Below, piece after piece: positions 1 to 8,204 of a stretch of DNA of 51,460 bases. Origin of the DNA: Acidobacteria bacterium 5-1. Lineage in GTDB: Bacteria; Acidobacteriota; Blastocatellia; Pyrinomonadales; Pyrinomonadaceae. The position numbers and the translations under genes are program-made. Where the stretch lies: the NCBI GenBank assembly GCA_002050455.1, contig MWZA01000168.1, positions 1 to 51,460 of the forward strand. The letters are read 5' to 3'. A model generated the notes under the pieces. It was given only the letters and a program-made list of their open reading frames with translations. It did not search any database and was not told where the DNA came from. Every line of letters begins with the position of its first letter. The stretch's first letter is position 1.

Positions 1-1
1 A

Positions 2-1333
2 ATCATCCGCGAAATGCGCCGTTTTCTTGACGACGCAGGCTATATCGAAGTCGAAACACCGATGCTCACGCCAAAAGCGACGGGCGCGGCGGCTCGCGCC
101 TTTGAAACTTTTCACGAAGCATTGAAAATTCCGCTTTATGCGCGAATCGCGCCCGAACTTTATCTCAAAAGATTAATCGTCGGCGGTTTTGAAAAGGTTT
201 ATGAATTAAACAGAAACTTCCGCAACGAAGGCATCTCGACGCGCCACAATCCCGAATTTACGATGCTCGAATTTTACTGCGCGTATATGGATGTCAACGG
301 AATGATGGATTTTTGCGAGAAGATGTTGAAGGAATCGGTGCAGAAAGCAACCGGAAATTTGCAGGTGAAATACGGCGAGAACGAGATTGATTTTTCAAAG
401 TTTGAAAGGCTGGCAATGAAAGAAGCAATTGTTAATTATTTTAGAAAATACTTAATTCCAGAATTTGAAATCTCTTGGCTTGATGACAAGGTTAAAGTTG
501 TTGCTTTAAGTTGGTCAATTGAAAGATTACATAGAAGATGGAATCATATTGTATTAGGTAGTAAAGACGCAAACAAAAAATTAATCATCAAGAATTTTGA
601 TGAAAGATTTGAAGAATCGGAGATTAAAGAACACTTAAAAAACAACTGGTTTGTTATTCCAAGTTCCAAAGGTGGTAATGACATTGAAGAAGACTGGAGA
701 AATGATTTAAGAATGGCTGAGTTTAGTATTGAAGCCAACGAAATGTCTGATAAGGAGATTGAAGAAACCCTTTCAAATTTACTCCGAAATGTTTTTAATG
801 ACAGTTTGAAAGAGGCAGTGAAAGAGAATATCTCTGCTAATGAACAGGAGAAGAAAATTGTAGATATTTTTGAATTATCTGCTGAAAAAAAATTAGGAAT
901 AATTCAAAAATTAGGTAGAATTATTGTCCAACCGACATTCATCATTGATTACCCGAAATCAGTTTCGCCTTTGTCGAAAGCGTCGCCGGAGAATCCGAAT
1001 ATCGCCGAACGGTTTGAACTTTTTATCAACGGAATGGAATGCGCCAACGGTTTTTCGGAACTCAACGACCCGAAAGAGCAATACGAGCGTTTCCGCGACC
1101 AGATGAAAGAGCGCGAAACGGGCGATGAAGAAGCGATGGTGATGGACGAAGATTACATCCGCGCGCTCGCCTACGGAATGCCGCCCGCCGCCGGAATCGG
1201 CATCGGGATTGATAGATTGGTGATGCTTTTGACGAATAAACATTCTATCCGCGACGTGATTCTTTTCCCGCATATGCGACCGGAAAGAAAGAATTTAACC
1301 GCAGAGGACGCAGAAAGCGCAGAGGAAAATTAA
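2..1333 (+). CDS. lysS: Lysyl-tRNA synthetase, class II (5' end outside window)
   Basis: Charges tRNA-Lys with lysine in the cytosol. The frame is open from the first bases of the window, so the N-terminal anticodon-binding domain is missing and only the catalytic core is seen. Visible are the motif-1 region ([18 protein letters not shown]), motif 2 ([20 protein letters not shown]) and motif 3 ([13 protein letters not shown]), with the LysRS-specific [15 protein letters not shown] and [14 protein letters not shown] stretches, so identity is secure. Odd: between KEAIVNY and QPTFI there are about 160 residues where E. coli LysS has about 55-60. This stretch (about nt 415-935) is AT-rich and lysine/asparagine-rich, unlike the flanks, but the frame is kept. 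The last residues after HMRPE come from a 9-nt repeat. Confidence 0.95.
   Translation: MIREMRRFLDDAGYIEVETPMLTPKATGAAARAFETFHEALKIPLYARIAPELYLKRLIVGGFEKVYELNRNFRNEGISTRHNPEFTMLEFYCAYMDVNGMMDFCEKMLKESVQKATGNLQVKYGENEIDFSKFERLAMKEAIVNYFRKYLIPEFEISWLDDKVKVVALSWSIERLHRRWNHIVLGSKDANKKLIIKNFDERFEESEIKEHLKNNWFVIPSSKGGNDIEEDWRNDLRMAEFSIEANEMSDKEIEETLSNLLRNVFNDSLKEAVKENISANEQEKKIVDIFELSAEKKLGIIQKLGRIIVQPTFIIDYPKSVSPLSKASPENPNIAERFELFINGMECANGFSELNDPKEQYERFRDQMKERETGDEEAMVMDEDYIRALAYGMPPAAGIGIGIDRLVMLLTNKHSIRDVILFPHMRPERKNLTAEDAESAEEN
1299..1327. repeat. 9-nt tandem repeat in the lysS 3' end
   Basis: Three 9-nt units (GCAGAGGAC, GCAGAAAGC, GCAGAGGAA) occupy 1301-1327 and encode the lysine synthetase tail [10 protein letters not shown]. 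The same kind of unit recurs at 28718-28744 and 51226-51252. Confidence 0.75.
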
Positions 1334-1434
1334 TTAGCGGTTGATTCCTTAATCGCATTGAAAATTATTCAATAAATTGAAAGAATTGAACAGTTAAATA
1401 AATCAACAAATTTTATTTCAAAGGAGTTATAAAA

Positions 1435-1683
1435 ATGGCACAGGAAAACAACAAAACAACAACACCTAAAAAAGACGAAGAACAAACGGGCAGCGACATT
1501 TCGGGCGGCGACGGCACGGTTTCCGACGAAGATGTCAATGCAATTACTGATGACGGCAGCGGCAAACCAACGGGACAAGACCATTCGCTCGAAGATTACG
1601 AAAAATCTGAACCTGAAAGCGGTGTCGGTGCAATTCAAGACAATTCGCTGATCAAGGAAAACGTTGCACACATCGAAGATTAA
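1435..1683 (+). CDS. Small acidic, probably disordered protein
   Basis: An 82-residue protein rich in Asp, Glu, Gly, Ser and Thr, with no hydrophobic core, Cys or recognisable domain, so probably intrinsically disordered. The start is well supported: AAGGAG at 1421-1426 lies 8 nt before the ATG. It follows lysS by about 100 nt and precedes an RraB-domain gene. Codon use matches the neighbours. No function can be assigned. The good ribosome binding site is the main reason to believe it is expressed. Confidence 0.6.
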   Translation: MAQENNKTTTPKKDEEQTGSDISGGDGTVSDEDVNAITDDGSGKPTGQDHSLEDYEKSEPESGVGAIQDNSLIKENVAHIED

Positions 1684-1740
1684 TCAGAGAAATTTTACAA
1701 TTAAATCATTTGAGGTTTGACTCAAAATCACAAAAAAACA

Positions 1741-2151
1741 ATGAATTTTACAGATACAAAATCACAAATCGAAGGCATCGAGAAAATCTTTGCCGACGCT
1801 GAAAAAGAAGACAACTGGAATTTAGACGAACCGATGCTTTACAGCTATTACTTCGTTGACCAAGACGTTGATAAACTCGAAAAACTCGGACTTTATCTCG
1901 ACAAACAAGGCTACGATTTTATAGATGTTTTTGAACTCGGCGACGAAGAAACCGGCGAATCAACCGGCGAAAATCTGCTGCATATTGACAAGGTTGAAAC
2001 GCACACGCCGCAGTCTTTGGCGGAAAGAAATGTCGAATTTGCCAAACTCGCCGAAGAATATAAAATTGTTTCCTACGACGGTTGGGAGTTTGGCGAAGTC
2101 GGAGTTTATGACGAGGAAGACGACGAACTGGACGACGATGTTATTGAGTAA
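1741..2151 (+). CDS. RraB-family (ribonuclease E regulator B) domain protein
   Basis: About 136 residues, acidic. The pattern LYSYYFVDQDVDKLEKLGLY ... a G-Y-D strand ... EEYKIVSYDGWEFGEV fits the RraB fold, which in Enterobacteria binds RNase E and inhibits it. Outside that group the partner is usually unknown, so the role here is inferred from the family only. The tail is a run of Glu/Asp. An upstream TTG at 1717 would add eight residues, but the ATG at 1741 begins the conserved part. Neither start has a well-spaced Shine-Dalgarno. The EamA transporter starts 12 nt downstream, so they are probably cotranscribed. Confidence 0.7.
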   Translation: MNFTDTKSQIEGIEKIFADAEKEDNWNLDEPMLYSYYFVDQDVDKLEKLGLYLDKQGYDFIDVFELGDEETGESTGENLLHIDKVETHTPQSLAERNVEFAKLAEEYKIVSYDGWEFGEVGVYDEEDDELDDDVIE

Positions 2152-2163
2152 AGTTTTGTTTGA

Positions 2164-3021
2164 ATGAAAATAATTCTTTACACGAGCTTTGCCTTAATCG
2201 CTTTTGCTTTTAACTCGATTTTGTGTCGGTTCGCGCTCGGCGCAGAGGCAATTGACGCGGCGAGTTTTACGGCGGTTCGACTGATTTCAGGCGCGATTAC
2301 GCTTATTATAATTAGTTTGATTTTTGGTAAAAAAACAACAAAAATGAAGGGCGGAAATTGGTTTTCCGCTTTTTTTCTGTTTGGATACGCGCTTTGTTTT
2401 TCGTTTGCTTATATCAGTTTGACAACCGGAACGGGCGCGTTGATTTTATTCGGCTGCGTGCAGGCGACAATGATAACTGCCGCGCTCGCGTCGGGTGAGC
2501 GTCCAAAATTCTTAGAATGGATTGGTTTGTTTTTTGCGCTCGGCGGTTTGGTTTATCTGGTCTTTCCCGGACTTTCCGCGCCGCCGCTTTTCAGTTCCCT
2601 GCTGATGATGCTGGCGGGAATTTCGTGGGGCTTTTACACTCTGCGCGGCAAGCCAAGCGTCAATCCCTTAGCTGATACAACGGGCAATTTTGTGCGAGCC
2701 GTTCCGATGATTGTTTTGGCTGGTTTGCCGTTTTTCTATCAAATTCATCTGTCCCGAAAAGGAATTTTGCTTGCATTTTTGTCCGGCGCGATTGCTTCCG
2801 GCATCGGTTATTCGGTCTGGTATACCGCGCTCAAATTTCACACGGCGACACGCGCCGCGATTCTGCAACTATCAGTTCCCGCACTTGCAGCAATCGGCGG
2901 TGTTATTTTATTGTCGGAAATCGTTTCATTTAGATTGTTATTGGCGACGGCTTTGATTCTCGGCGGCATTGCACTGGCGATTGTCGGGCGCAAATATGGC
3001 AAAAGTAAAGTGAAAAGTTGA
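2164..3021 (+). CDS. EamA/DMT-superfamily transporter
   Basis: A 285-residue integral membrane protein with about ten hydrophobic helices in two five-helix halves, the usual size and layout of drug/metabolite transporters of the EamA (RhaT-like) type. The N-terminus (SFALIAFAFNSILCRFALG) and the second-half signature (GIGYSVWYTALKFHTATRAA) are typical. It should sit in the inner membrane and export or import a small metabolite. The substrate cannot be read from sequence. It follows the RraB-domain gene by 12 nt and precedes the acyltransferase by 15 nt, so the three are likely one operon. Confidence 0.85.
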   Translation: MKIILYTSFALIAFAFNSILCRFALGAEAIDAASFTAVRLISGAITLIIISLIFGKKTTKMKGGNWFSAFFLFGYALCFSFAYISLTTGTGALILFGCVQATMITAALASGERPKFLEWIGLFFALGGLVYLVFPGLSAPPLFSSLLMMLAGISWGFYTLRGKPSVNPLADTTGNFVRAVPMIVLAGLPFFYQIHLSRKGILLAFLSGAIASGIGYSVWYTALKFHTATRAAILQLSVPALAAIGGVILLSEIVSFRLLLATALILGGIALAIVGRKYGKSKVKS

Positions 3022-3036
3022 TTTTTATAAATTCGA

Positions 3037-4485
3037 TTGAAAAACTTAAACGAACAAAAACGACCTTTAGAACAGCCTGAAACGGTCAGAACTTTGCGCC
3101 TGTGGCAAATGATTTATCTCGGCAAAGGTACTTTTGCGCGTCAGCTGTTTCACGCTTTTATCTGTGTCGCGCTGCGCCTTTTCTTTCGCCGCATCGAGGC
3201 TGCCGGAGTCGAAAAAGTTCCGAAGGACGGCGCAATAATTTTTGTTCTCAATCATCCGAACGGTTTAGTTGACCCCGGACTTGTCTTTGTCAGCCTGCCG
3301 CGCCGCGTTTCCTTTCTCGCCAAATCTACGCTATTCGATATTCCAATCGGCGGTTATCTTTTGCGGTTAATCGAAGCGTTGCCCGTGTTTCGGCGGATTG
3401 ATGCAGGTGCTGATAAAGAGAAAAATCAATTTACCTTTCAGAATTGCGAAGAACTTCTGGCGCGTGGTCGCTGTATTGCGATTTTTCCCGAAGGGATTTC
3501 GCACAACGAAACCAAACTCCAGCCGATTAAAACCGGCGCGGCGCGAATCGCACTCGGTTCATTGGCAGTTGGCAAAGACAATACCGAATTAGTTCAAAAC
3601 GGTTTGAAAATAATGGCAGTCGGACTTTATTACACTTCAAAAACCGCGTTTCGCAGCGAAGCGTTGATTCGTTACGGTGAAATTTTCGATGTCGAACCCA
3701 TCGAACTCGACGAAAACGGCGAACCGCCGCGCGATGAAGTTTTGCAATTGACGCAGAAAATCGAAGACGCGCTGCAAAACGTCACGCTTAATCTGGAAAA
3801 CACCGAAGAACTCGAAACCGTCGCCCGAGCCGAAGCACTTTTTTCGTCCGTCTATGAAAATCTGATTTTCAAACAGACGTTGACGCAGACTTTTTTGCGC
3901 CTTCAAGATTTGGCGGACAAATACAAACTGTTGGGACAAAGCAATCCCGCAAAGATGGAAAAACTGCGCGAAAGGATTGAAAAATACGAAAGCAATCTGC
4001 AAACCAGCGGTTTGACCGTCGAGAGCCTTTCCGTTTTACAGCACCCGACGGCGTATGTTTTTCGTTACCTGATTTTGCGCGTTTTGGTCTTACTTCTGCT
4101 TTCGCCGCTGATAATTGTTGGTGCGATTATTCATTCGCCCGCATATCTTTTTTCCAATCTGCTCGGTCATATGATAACGACGCACGGCGCGGACGCTGTC
4201 GGTTCGACTTCTAAAATTCTCGCCGCCTGTGTTTTTATGCCGCTGACGTGGCTGATTTTTGCCGCAATTGTTTTTTACTTTTTCGGCTGGCAGTTTGCGT
4301 TTCTCTCAATTCCGCTTCTTGTTATCTGCGGCTACATTGCTTTGCGCTCGTTTGAAACGCTGATTGATATGCGCGTCTGGCTCAAATCAGCGTGGTTTTT
4401 GCTGCGTCAAAAGGCGTTGTTTCTGCGCTTGCTCGTGCAGAGAGAAACTTTGCAAAGGGAAATCAGCGAGATGATTAAAAAATAA
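3037..4485 (+). CDS. PlsC-type glycerophosphate/lysophospholipid acyltransferase
   Basis: Transfers an acyl chain to glycerol-3-phosphate or lysophosphatidic acid in membrane lipid synthesis. The catalytic NHxxxxxD-type box is NHPNGLVDP, followed by FPEGISH (the substrate-binding FPEG motif). After about 200 residues of acyltransferase domain comes a charged helical stretch (about 230-330), then a C-terminal part with several hydrophobic helices (about 340-460). This is longer than bacterial PlsC (about 240 aa) and resembles the two-part architecture of larger GPAT-like proteins. The start is a TTG 15 nt after the transporter stop; an ATG at 3106 is an alternative. Ends just before a hairpin terminator. 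Confidence 0.8.
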   Translation: MKNLNEQKRPLEQPETVRTLRLWQMIYLGKGTFARQLFHAFICVALRLFFRRIEAAGVEKVPKDGAIIFVLNHPNGLVDPGLVFVSLPRRVSFLAKSTLFDIPIGGYLLRLIEALPVFRRIDAGADKEKNQFTFQNCEELLARGRCIAIFPEGISHNETKLQPIKTGAARIALGSLAVGKDNTELVQNGLKIMAVGLYYTSKTAFRSEALIRYGEIFDVEPIELDENGEPPRDEVLQLTQKIEDALQNVTLNLENTEELETVARAEALFSSVYENLIFKQTLTQTFLRLQDLADKYKLLGQSNPAKMEKLRERIEKYESNLQTSGLTVESLSVLQHPTAYVFRYLILRVLVLLLLSPLIIVGAIIHSPAYLFSNLLGHMITTHGADAVGSTSKILAACVFMPLTWLIFAAIVFYFFGWQFAFLSIPLLVICGYIALRSFETLIDMRVWLKSAWFLLRQKALFLRLLVQRETLQREISEMIKK

Positions 4486-4504
4486 TTTTAATAAATTCTC
4501 ACAA

Positions 4505-4544
4505 AAAAATGTGAAGTCGGAAACGATTTCGACCTCACATTTTT
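4505..4544. terminator. Shared terminator between convergent genes
   Basis: A 15-bp stem (4505-4519 with 4530-4544) around a 10-nt loop, with an A-tract on the left and a T-tract on the right, so it can act in both directions. The single mismatch is A-C when read rightwards and a U-G wobble when read leftwards. It separates the acyltransferase (rightward) from the receptor gene (leftward). Confidence 0.85.
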
Positions 4545-4560
4545 AGATTGAACAAATAGT

Positions 4561-5190
4561 TTAGAAAACTAATCTTGCGCCCAAAATGATGCGGCGATTT
4601 CCGCCATTCGTTGCGCCTTCGTTCAAAAAGTTAGCTCCCGAAGTGATAACCGAATTGGGAATACCGTAATTACGTTCATTCAAAGAGTTGAATATATCTG
4701 CACGAAGCTGAAAACGAACCGTTTCGGTGATGCGCGTATTTTTGATAATGCCGAAATCAACGAGTTTGATGCCGTCCGACCGCAGAATGTTTCGTCCCGC
4801 GTTTCCGACGCGCTCGCCCGGAGCCAATCCTCTGAATAAGGCGGCTCCGCCGCTGGCTTTTAGCGGAACATCAACAACGGCGTTCTGATTAACATCCAAC
4901 GTGATTCCGGTCTGAACATATTTGGAAAAGTTTGCGGCTTCCGCCGTAACTTCATATGCGCCGATTGGCAAATTGACGAAATTATAACCTCCTTCGCCAT
5001 TGGTTTGAGTAGTTCGGGTAAATCCTGTTTCCACGTTCCGCACCGTAACAGTCGCGTTCGGAACTACGGCTTGTTGCTCATCTAATACTGTTCCTGAAAT
5101 TGAAGCAGTAGTTGATTGTGCAGACAGCATTCCAACACTACTCAAAATCAGAATTATCAAAAACACAAGTAAATGTAACTTTTTGTTCAT
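4561..5190 (-). CDS. TonB-dependent receptor reduced to signal peptide, CnaB domain and C-terminal strands
   Basis: A 209-residue ORF. Residues 1-25 are a signal peptide ending LSAQ. Residues 26-112 are a carboxypeptidase-regulatory-like/CnaB domain (ISGTVLDEQQAVVPNATVTV ... GGYNFVNLPIGAYEVTA). Residues about 118-209 match the last barrel strands of Oar-like TonB-dependent receptors (NILRSDGIKLVDFGIIKNTR ... FQLRADIFNSLNERNYGIP), ending in a terminal Phe. Such receptors usually run to about 1000-1200 residues, so the plug and most of the barrel are gone, deleted in frame around nt 4835-4860. A strong AAGGAG lies upstream (5197-5203 region). A functional outer-membrane transporter is unlikely; a small exported protein is possible. 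Confidence 0.8.
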   Translation of the reverse strand: MNKKLHLLVFLIILILSSVGMLSAQSTTASISGTVLDEQQAVVPNATVTVRNVETGFTRTTQTNGEGGYNFVNLPIGAYEVTAEAANFSKYVQTGITLDVNQNAVVDVPLKASGGAALFRGLAPGERVGNAGRNILRSDGIKLVDFGIIKNTRITETVRFQLRADIFNSLNERNYGIPNSVITSGANFLNEGATNGGNRRIILGARLVF

Positions 5191-5477
5191 AAAACTCTCC
5201 TTTTGGTTTTTTCTGAATTAAATTTTGAATGAATTAAAGCAAAGAATATACAACAAGATTAAAAAACAATATGTAATATATGTTCCTAAATACCTAAATA
5301 AGTCTTTTCAACACTTTAAGTTTTATCTATTAAGTTTAAAGTTTATAAAAATTTGTTAAATATCCAAAAAAATGAATTATAAAGTTCTGAGATTTGTTTA
5401 AACCGAAATTGAAAAAGGTATTTGGAGGTTATGAAAAATCACTTTTCTTTCTAAACTCCGCGATAAAAGCGTAACTT

Positions 5478-6575
5478 TTATTCATTCATCAAAACCAACA
5501 CCGGGTCAATGTCTGACGCACACCACGCCGGATAGAGCGCACCGAAAAGGCTTCCGCCAATCGCAATAATTATCGCGGTTATAATCCAGCCTGAACTAAA
5601 TTCAAACTGTAAATCAAATTGTTTTTGAATTAGGAAAGAAGCGATAAACGAAACTGCAAAACCGAGCAGAACGCCAAACACGCCAATCATTAACGCTTCG
5701 CCTTCGATGACTTTGATGATGAAGGATTTTGACGCTCCCAAAGATTTCAAAATACCAATTTCCTTACGCCGTTCGGTAATCGTCGTATACATCGAAAGCA
5801 GAACAAAAATCGTGCTGACAAACGCGCCGAGTCCGACCAAAACGCGCAAAAATGTCTTCAAAGACGGAATGCGTTCTTCAGCATCAATTACCAAATCGCG
5901 CGTTAGATTGATTTTATTGCCCGGAAGCTGCTCGTTAATACGGGCAGCAACTTCGTCAACATTCGCGCCGTCTTGGAGTTTGACTAGAATATATGTGGAT
6001 TTGTCGGGCGATTCGAGCGCGTCCTGCATTGCTGCCAGCGACATTTTTATCCGCGCACCGGAAGGCGGCGCGAAAACGCCGACAATTTTGTAATTTTTAC
6101 CGAAAAGCTCAATCGAATCGCCGAGTTTATATTTGTCGTCCTGCATTTTGCGTTCATCCAAAACAACTTCATCATCGGCAGTTGCACCTCGTCCCTCAAC
6201 GATTTGCATATCGTTCATTTCGGCAAACGGCTGCCATTCAACACCATCAATCTGCTCCAAACCCCAACGCGCTTTCGTGTTCGGCGTGATGTAGCGAATG
6301 ACGGGAACGGTTGATTTGACACCTTCGATTTCAAGCAGTCTTTCGGCGTAAGCGGTGTTGACGTTGGCGTTTGAGCTTTGCAGCTCCATCGCGCCCGGTC
6401 GCGTGAAAATAATTTCTGCTTCCAAGTTAAAAGCACGTTTTGCCATATCGTCTGATACTCCACGTGCCAGACCTGTAAAAAGTATGACTAAAACAACACC
6501 GAGCGCGACACCGATAACACTTATCAATGTCCGAAACGGGCGCGTTTTTAAGTTGGCTAAAACAAGTTCTAACAT
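5478..6575 (-). CDS. MacB/FtsX-type ABC transporter permease
   Basis: Inner-membrane permease with the MacB architecture: one N-terminal helix (TLISVIGVALGVVLVILFTG), a large periplasmic core domain of about 200 residues, then three C-terminal helices of the FtsX domain (GLGAFVSTIFVLLSMYTTIT, GEALMIGVFGVLLGF, GWIITAIIIAIGGSLFGALY). ERRKEIGILKSLGAS is the typical cytoplasmic loop that contacts the ATPase. The start is taken at the ATG giving MLELVLANLKTRPF; the frame is open to 6629 but the extra residues do not fit the family. No ATP-binding subunit gene adjoins it, so its partner must be encoded elsewhere. Substrate unknown (lipoprotein, peptide or drug). Confidence 0.85.
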   Translation of the reverse strand: MLELVLANLKTRPFRTLISVIGVALGVVLVILFTGLARGVSDDMAKRAFNLEAEIIFTRPGAMELQSSNANVNTAYAERLLEIEGVKSTVPVIRYITPNTKARWGLEQIDGVEWQPFAEMNDMQIVEGRGATADDEVVLDERKMQDDKYKLGDSIELFGKNYKIVGVFAPPSGARIKMSLAAMQDALESPDKSTYILVKLQDGANVDEVAARINEQLPGNKINLTRDLVIDAEERIPSLKTFLRVLVGLGAFVSTIFVLLSMYTTITERRKEIGILKSLGASKSFIIKVIEGEALMIGVFGVLLGFAVSFIASFLIQKQFDLQFEFSSGWIITAIIIAIGGSLFGALYPAWCASDIDPVLVLMNE

Positions 6576-6690
6576 AAAAGCAATAAAAATTTGAAAAGAT
6601 AAATTATATCTTAAGGCGAAGCAAAGCAAAAATATCCTAATCCAAAATAGACGTAAATTGTTTCTTCTCTTACATTTAGCAGAAATTTAC

Positions 6691-6719
6691 TTGACAATAT
6701 AAAATGACCCAATTATGAT
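6691..6719 (+). promoter_or_regulatory. Consensus sigma-70 promoter
   Basis: TTGACA (6691-6696), a 17-bp spacer, then TATGAT (6714-6719): a near-perfect housekeeping promoter. Transcription should begin near 6726, leaving a leader of about 125 nt before the ATG at 6852. Confidence 0.75.
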
Positions 6720-6851
6720 ATTTGCATCTCAAAACTACGGAGATTGGAGTTTTATGTTTTACCTTGCTTCTCCAAATTTTTTACAGAGAGCCTCTTTCAT
6801 TCAACTCTACGATTTTTTGTCTGAAAACTAATGTTGATAGGAGTTCGCGCA

Positions 6852-8155
6852 ATGAAAATTTTTATCCAACCAAGTTTGAAATTTTGGATTTTAAGCGGAT
6901 TTTTTTTAGCTTTGTTTGGATTTCCAGAAAACATAAAAGCGCAAGAAAAATAGAATACAATTATATCACCAGTGTAAATGAAGATGGAAAAGAAACCAAA
7001 ATAGTTGATTTGAGTAGAGAAGTTCATAAAAGGTGCAATAAATCGTTAAAGAAGAATATTGGAAACAGTTATATCGAAATGAAATTTCCCGCTGAACTTT
7101 TTAGCAAAGCAGAAAATCTCGCAGATTCGATTGAAAAATCAATAAAAAGAACTCAAGAAATTTTATTCCCGTTACAAATAGAAGGGGTAAGATTTTATTT
7201 ACTGCAGTTAGATGAAGTTCCTCTTAGCTATAAAATAACCGACGAATTGAAAGGTCAGAATTTTTATTTACATTTGTTAGTATTCAAGAATAAAGAAGAA
7301 TTAAATTTAGACTGCTCCGATGATGATAAATTGTGTGAAGGTATTTACTCCACAATTCCGCACGAATTAACGCACGGTGCTGTTGAGAATTTAGTAACCC
7401 AGAAAAACCTAAAATGGTTTGATGAAGGTTTAGCCAATTATATCGGAGCGGAAGTAAGCCGTGAATTTAGACCATCAGTAATGCAAACAAAATTTAAAGA
7501 AAATGTCCCAAAAGTTTCTTTGCATAGACCTGAAATTCGTGAAGGTTTATGGACTTGGAGCGATTATGCTAACAAAAAAGACACTTACTTTATGAGAAAT
7601 CAGTGGTTTAAATATAAAGCATCGGAACAATTATTAAGGTTAACCATTGAAGAATCAAAGAAAAAAGGTGTTGAAAATCCGCTTAAAGTTTTGTTTGAAG
7701 AGTTAAGAAAGTTTCGAGAAGCAAATGGAAAAGCCGCAAACGCGGAAGATTTAATCTCAATTATTGAGCAAAGATTAAAAGTTATTCCAAAGGAATTAGG
7801 TGTTTTGGATAATGCTGCACAAAAGCAATTGGTCGAAGAGGCTATAAAAATTCTTTCGGAGTCAAATTTGACTGACGCGGATAAATATTATGCTTTGATT
7901 ATTTTAGCGAGTGTTGACGAAGTTCCGCTTTCAATAGATTGGTTAAAATTTTTACTCAAAAATGTTTATACAAATAGAGAAAAAATTTATTTACAAAACT
8001 TAGCCGCAACAGCTTTGTCAAGAAGAGCTAGACAAAAGGAATTTGATGAGGCAGTAAAAAGTTTTCTCAACGAAAATCCTAATTTGAAAAAACTTAATTT
8101 GAAAAATATAAAAACAAATATTGAACAACTTTCAATTCGTCAATCAGTAGGTTAA
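6852..8155 (+). CDS. Exported gluzincin zinc metallopeptidase, frameshifted after the signal peptide
   Basis: The body carries HELTH (7361-7375) and, about 20 residues on, WFDEGLANY, the zinc-ligand pattern of the MA-like (gluzincin) peptidases. It continues with a helical C-terminal region. The true start is probably the ATG at 6852: AGGAG sits 8 nt upstream at 6839-6843 and a consensus promoter lies further up. From there 33 codons encode a clean signal peptide (KFWILSGFFLALFGF ... KAQ) and then hit TAG at 6951. The body is in the -1 frame. Adding one A to the A5 run at 6946-6950 would give an unbroken AQEKIEYNY. The body frame also extends upstream to 6722, but that product has no sensible N-terminus. 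Either a real null mutation, slippage at the A-run, or a sequence error. Confidence 0.75.
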
Positions 8156-8204
8156 GCGGATTTGAAAAATTAAACACTTTGAAAGAAATTTGCAAAAAAT
8201 CTCT

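Noticed and set aside
415-935. Intein in lysS
   Set aside because: No Cys/Ser/Thr at the N-splice site, no HN-Cys/Ser at the end, and no homing-endonuclease motif.
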